NCBI GenBank assembly: GCA_022732885.1
Contig: JAIJTS010000004.1
Span: 30,486 to 94,485 of the forward strand
Source of the DNA: Atopobium sp.
Lineage (GTDB): Bacteria > Actinomycetota > Coriobacteriia > Coriobacteriales > Atopobiaceae
Length of the DNA: 64,000 bases
Reading direction: 5' to 3'
The position numbers and the translations under genes are program-made. Positions 61,841 to 64,000 of the stretch are shown in pieces (the first letter of the stretch is position 1; every line of letters starts with the position of its first letter). The notes under the pieces were generated by a model. That model was not told where the DNA came from and made no database searches. It saw nothing but the letters and a program-made list of their open reading frames with translations.

Positions 61841-62512
61841 CTACTCGATAACGTAACCAAGTCCGCGGCGCGTCATAACAAAATCCTCAACGCCTATGCT
61901 TGCAAGAGTATTTCTGAGGTGACTGATGTTGACCGTCAACGTATTGTCATCAACAAACTCGTCCGACTGCCACAGCTCTTCTTGAATACGCTGACGAGAA
62001 ACAACCGTTCCCACGTTTTGCATCAAAAGCGAAAGTATTCTGAGCTCATTTTTGGTCAGCTCAACGCTCTTTTGATTTGCAGAAACTTTGCAGGAAGAAG
62101 AATCAAGCGTCACACCTGCATGTGAAAGCTTTGTTCCTGTTGTGGCGTCGCTATTTGCACGCCTCAAAACCGAAGTGATGTGCATAAGCAAGATCTGGGT
62201 GTTATAGGGCTTGGCGATAAAATCGTCTGCTCCTAACGAGAGCACCATAAGCTCATCAAGGTCAGTATTTCTGCTAGTAACTACAATGATGGGAACGTTT
62301 GAGAGCTGTCGTACTTCTCGACAAATCTGTTGTCCATCAATACCGGGAAGGTTAAGGTCTAGCAAAACCAAGTCTGGATGCGCGGCAATAATCTGTTGAG
62401 GTGCGGACTCAAAAGACGTGAGTGCCTGGGCCTCAAAGCCGTTTCTTTGCAGCAGCAGTACCAACTCTTGCTGAATCTGATGGTCATCTTCTACAACCAG
62501 AATTTTTGTCAT
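61841..62512 (-). CDS. OmpR-family response regulator (BceR-type)
   Basis: The protein has 223 residues. The receiver domain (1-120) has VVEDDHQIQQELV, the phosphorylated Asp in LVLLDLNLPGIDGQQ (about 52) and the FIAKPYN Lys. The C-terminal winged helix (about 130-223) has LTKNELRILSLLMQN and VNISHLRNTL. It is coupled with the downstream kinase. The likely target is the bceAB-type operon with the direct repeat at 59690-59708. Confidence 0.94.
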   Translation of the reverse strand: MTKILVVEDDHQIQQELVLLLQRNGFEAQALTSFESAPQQIIAAHPDLVLLDLNLPGIDGQQICREVRQLSNVPIIVVTSRNTDLDELMVLSLGADDFIAKPYNTQILLMHITSVLRRANSDATTGTKLSHAGVTLDSSSCKVSANQKSVELTKNELRILSLLMQNVGTVVSRQRIQEELWQSDEFVDDNTLTVNISHLRNTLASIGVEDFVMTRRGLGYVIE

Positions 62513-62533
62513 GCGTGCTCACCTCCTACTACG

Positions 62534-63553
62534 CTACGCAAGTCCCACAAAGCGCTGGGCGTTTTGCCAGAGTATGGTATACGTCTTCTCTTTGGGGATA
62601 TCAAGTCGCTGCCAACGAAGCTCTGCTAAGCGCTCAACCGTATGTACCACCATTGCCGGCGTACACTCCCCTCCACGCAAAGGCTCTGGGGCCATGTAGG
62701 GGAAGTCAGTCTCTGAGAGTAGTTGTGTCTCTGGACAGAAAATCATTGCAGCTCGAATATCATCGGAGCGCTTAAACGTTGCTGCTCCACCAAAGGCCAC
62801 AAAGCAACCAAGGTCTGCAAAAGGTTTCATGACCTCTGGACCGTCGGTGTAGCAATGCAGGTCGCAGCCTGCCTGAGGGATACCCAGACGGTTCAGTATT
62901 TCAAGCGCTAAATCATGAGCGCGCGTATTATCAGCACCATCACGCAGATGCAGCTCAACGCGTTGATTGCGCTCATGTGTAAGGGAAAGCTGGCGCTCAA
63001 ATACTTGGCGCTGGACCTCTTCTGGAACTTCACAGTACGGTCCAAAATCAAGGCCAATCTCTCCCACGCCAACACAAAGAGGATGTTCAAGGAGCTCAAA
63101 CAAGCGCTGCTCAGCCTCTTGGTTGTAGTCTGGTGCACTGTATGGATGAGCACCTACCACAAAATACGTGTGTTCAAACAAATACTCTGCAGGCAAATCA
63201 CAGGGTACACAGAGATCTGCTTCAGCCAGCTTTGTATAAGCGGCGCGAGCCTCACTAAGAATGCCCTCAAACCACGTAATAAAAGCGCTGGTATCTGCCC
63301 ACTTACGAGGAAACTCCGTAGCAATATCTACGGGCACAATAAGCATACGAACACCCGCCGCGGCAGCGCGAGCAAGAGACTCTGCTGCGCTGTGCTCATG
63401 AAGACTACCCAGGTGACCATGGGTATCAGCAACAGGCGCCAAAACTCGAGGTGTTGGGCGAGGTGTGCCGTAAATATCGTGGAATAACTGACCGTCAGAA
63501 AAAGAAAGTGCTTCCACTTCTTCTGCTGATAGATGATGCTTTTTCTTACTCAC
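62534..63553 (-). CDS. tatD: TatD-family metal-dependent hydrolase/DNase
   Basis: The protein has 339 residues, longer than the usual 260. It has an N-terminal HxH motif in VADTHGHLGS (about 43-52) and VGVGEIGLDFG (Glu ligand, near 160). It continues with VELHLRDG, LHCYTDG and LSETDFPYMAPEPLRGG near the C terminus (Asp ligand). The first 35 residues are extra and polar. TatD proteins are 3'-5' exonucleases or related hydrolases. Its start overlaps the end of rsmA by 8 bases, so the two are coupled. Confidence 0.92.
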   Translation of the reverse strand: MSKKKHHLSAEEVEALSFSDGQLFHDIYGTPRPTPRVLAPVADTHGHLGSLHEHSAAESLARAAAAGVRMLIVPVDIATEFPRKWADTSAFITWFEGILSEARAAYTKLAEADLCVPCDLPAEYLFEHTYFVVGAHPYSAPDYNQEAEQRLFELLEHPLCVGVGEIGLDFGPYCEVPEEVQRQVFERQLSLTHERNQRVELHLRDGADNTRAHDLALEILNRLGIPQAGCDLHCYTDGPEVMKPFADLGCFVAFGGAATFKRSDDIRAAMIFCPETQLLSETDFPYMAPEPLRGGECTPAMVVHTVERLAELRWQRLDIPKEKTYTILWQNAQRFVGLA

Positions 63554-64000
63554 TCAAAGGCTCCAAAGCAGCTGCAAGACAAATAAAATCTTGGCTGGTC
63601 AAAACTTCTGCACGCGCCGTAGGTGCAATTCCTGTGGCGAGAAACGCCTGATCTAGCTTATCTTTATCAAAGCCAGAAGCACTCATTGAATTACGAATGG
63701 TCTTTCTACGCTGAGCAAAGGCCGCGTCGATAACGCTCATGGTATGCAAGAGCTCTTCTTCAGAAAGAAGCTTGGAGGTTACCGGGTTTCTCGCCTTGGT
63801 GCGATCAAGGCGAACCACAGCAGAGTTGACGCGTGGCGGAGGCATAAAATTGCCAGGACCCACCTCAAACCTACCAGTAACCTGCGCAAACAAAGACAGC
63901 TTTGCTGTATAGGCACCATATGCCTTGGTAGAAGGCTTGGCGGCAATTCTATCGGCAACCTCAGCCTGCACCATAACTACTGCGCGCTCAAGAGACGGAA
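63546..64000 (-). CDS. rsmA: 16S rRNA dimethyladenosine transferase RsmA (KsgA), 3' part
   Basis: The frame is open through the right edge, so only the C-terminal 151 or so residues are in the window and the 5' end is missing. ERAVVMVQAEVADRIAAKP is the conserved central segment of KsgA after the NLPY motif, followed by GNFMPPPRVNSAVVRL and the C-terminal helical domain (AAFAQRRKTIRNSM). The enzyme dimethylates two adenosines near the 3' end of 16S rRNA in ribosome assembly. It is coupled to tatD downstream. Confidence 0.93.
   Translation of the reverse strand, partial: PSLERAVVMVQAEVADRIAAKPSTKAYGAYTAKLSLFAQVTGRFEVGPGNFMPPPRVNSAVVRLDRTKARNPVTSKLLSEEELLHTMSVIDAAFAQRRKTIRNSMSASGFDKDKLDQAFLATGIAPTARAEVLTSQDFICLAAALEPLSE

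Larger units (their letters stand above)
4856..63795. repeat. Dispersed octamer GGCGAGAA/TTCTCGCC, at least 28 copies
   Basis: Plus-orientation GGCGAGAA starts at 13507, 15147, 20508, 22130, 25532, 27732, 34465, 39851, 39974, 50379, 53375, 55978, 60218 and 63636. Minus orientation (TTCTCGCC on plus) starts at 4856, 11791, 13017, 19208, 20315, 22519, 31381, 43469, 44097, 49357, 50399, 58859, 61086 and 63788. That is 14 each way. The right flank is often A or G, then one base, then CC (GGCGAGAAACCC, GGCGAGAAGACC). Copies sit in unrelated genes and in several terminators. Counted by eye, so a few may be missed. Confidence 0.8.

Noticed and set aside
1..64000. Insertion sequences, prophage genes, CRISPR arrays, rRNA and tRNA genes
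   Set aside because: I looked for transposase/integrase motifs, regularly spaced repeats and tRNA-like signatures and found none I could support.

Overview
This 64 kb window looks like a chromosomal segment of a fermentative, monoderm actinobacterium of the class Coriobacteriia, close to the Atopobium/Lancefieldella/Olsenella group. That placement is an inference. It rests on moderate G+C, tightly packed operons with clear Shine-Dalgarno sites, a Tad/Flp pilus locus with no secretin, a glg operon that has both GlgC and GlgD and ends in a fused amylase-glucanotransferase, and a D-lactate/pyruvate-kinase pair. I see no insertion sequence, prophage, CRISPR array, rRNA or tRNA.

Layout. 1-0.7 kb: a weak left edge with possible gene remnants, a long hairpin and a small XRE regulator. 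0.7-12.2 kb (minus strand): a Tad/Flp pilus operon running cpaB-tadZ-tadA-tadB-tadC-flp-orf-three TadE-like pseudopilins and a large TadG-like protein, then DUF192 and zinc-ribbon genes and a DUF2207 membrane protein. The dedicated prepilin peptidase is not here. 12.5-16.4 kb: rsgA and a Ca2+-type P-ATPase with a structured leader that can pair with its own ribosome binding site. 16.6-19.2 kb (plus): D-lactate dehydrogenase and pyruvate kinase. 19.3-31 kb (minus): a complete glycogen operon, glgB-glgP-glgC-glgD-glgA and a GH13-GH77 fusion. 31.3-37.2 kb: an iron-dependent dehydrogenase, a phospholipase-C-like protein, and pheST behind a T-box. 37.2-40 kb: a zinc/manganese ABC importer with His-rich segments in two of its subunits. 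40.2-41.3 kb: a DUF421/DUF3290 membrane pair. 41.3-50.3 kb: an N-acetylgalactosamine-type amino-sugar system. A minus-strand operon (PTS IIA-yajC-IIB-IIC-IID-GntR regulator-agaS-nagA) is divergent from a PfkB sugar-phosphate kinase and a class II aldolase. Together they would carry GalNAc through to triose phosphates. 50.4-56.6 kb: housekeeping and cell-wall genes (ilvE, DUF488, murI, FKBP, a coiled-coil Cys/His wall hydrolase, ndpA-like, EIIA-Glc). 56.7-62.5 kb: a BceRS-BceAB-type peptide-sensing and detoxification module with a double GNAT gene inserted in the opposite direction. 62.5-64 kb: tatD and the 3' part of rsmA, cut by the right edge.

The most unusual signal is not a gene. The octamer GGCGAGAA (reverse complement TTCTCGCC) occurs at least 28 times by eye, where about 1.5-2 are expected. 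The copies split evenly between strands, lie in many unrelated genes, and several sit inside intrinsic terminators, once as an inverted pair. This resembles the layout of DNA uptake sequences in Neisseria and Pasteurellaceae. It is an inference that needs genome-wide counting.
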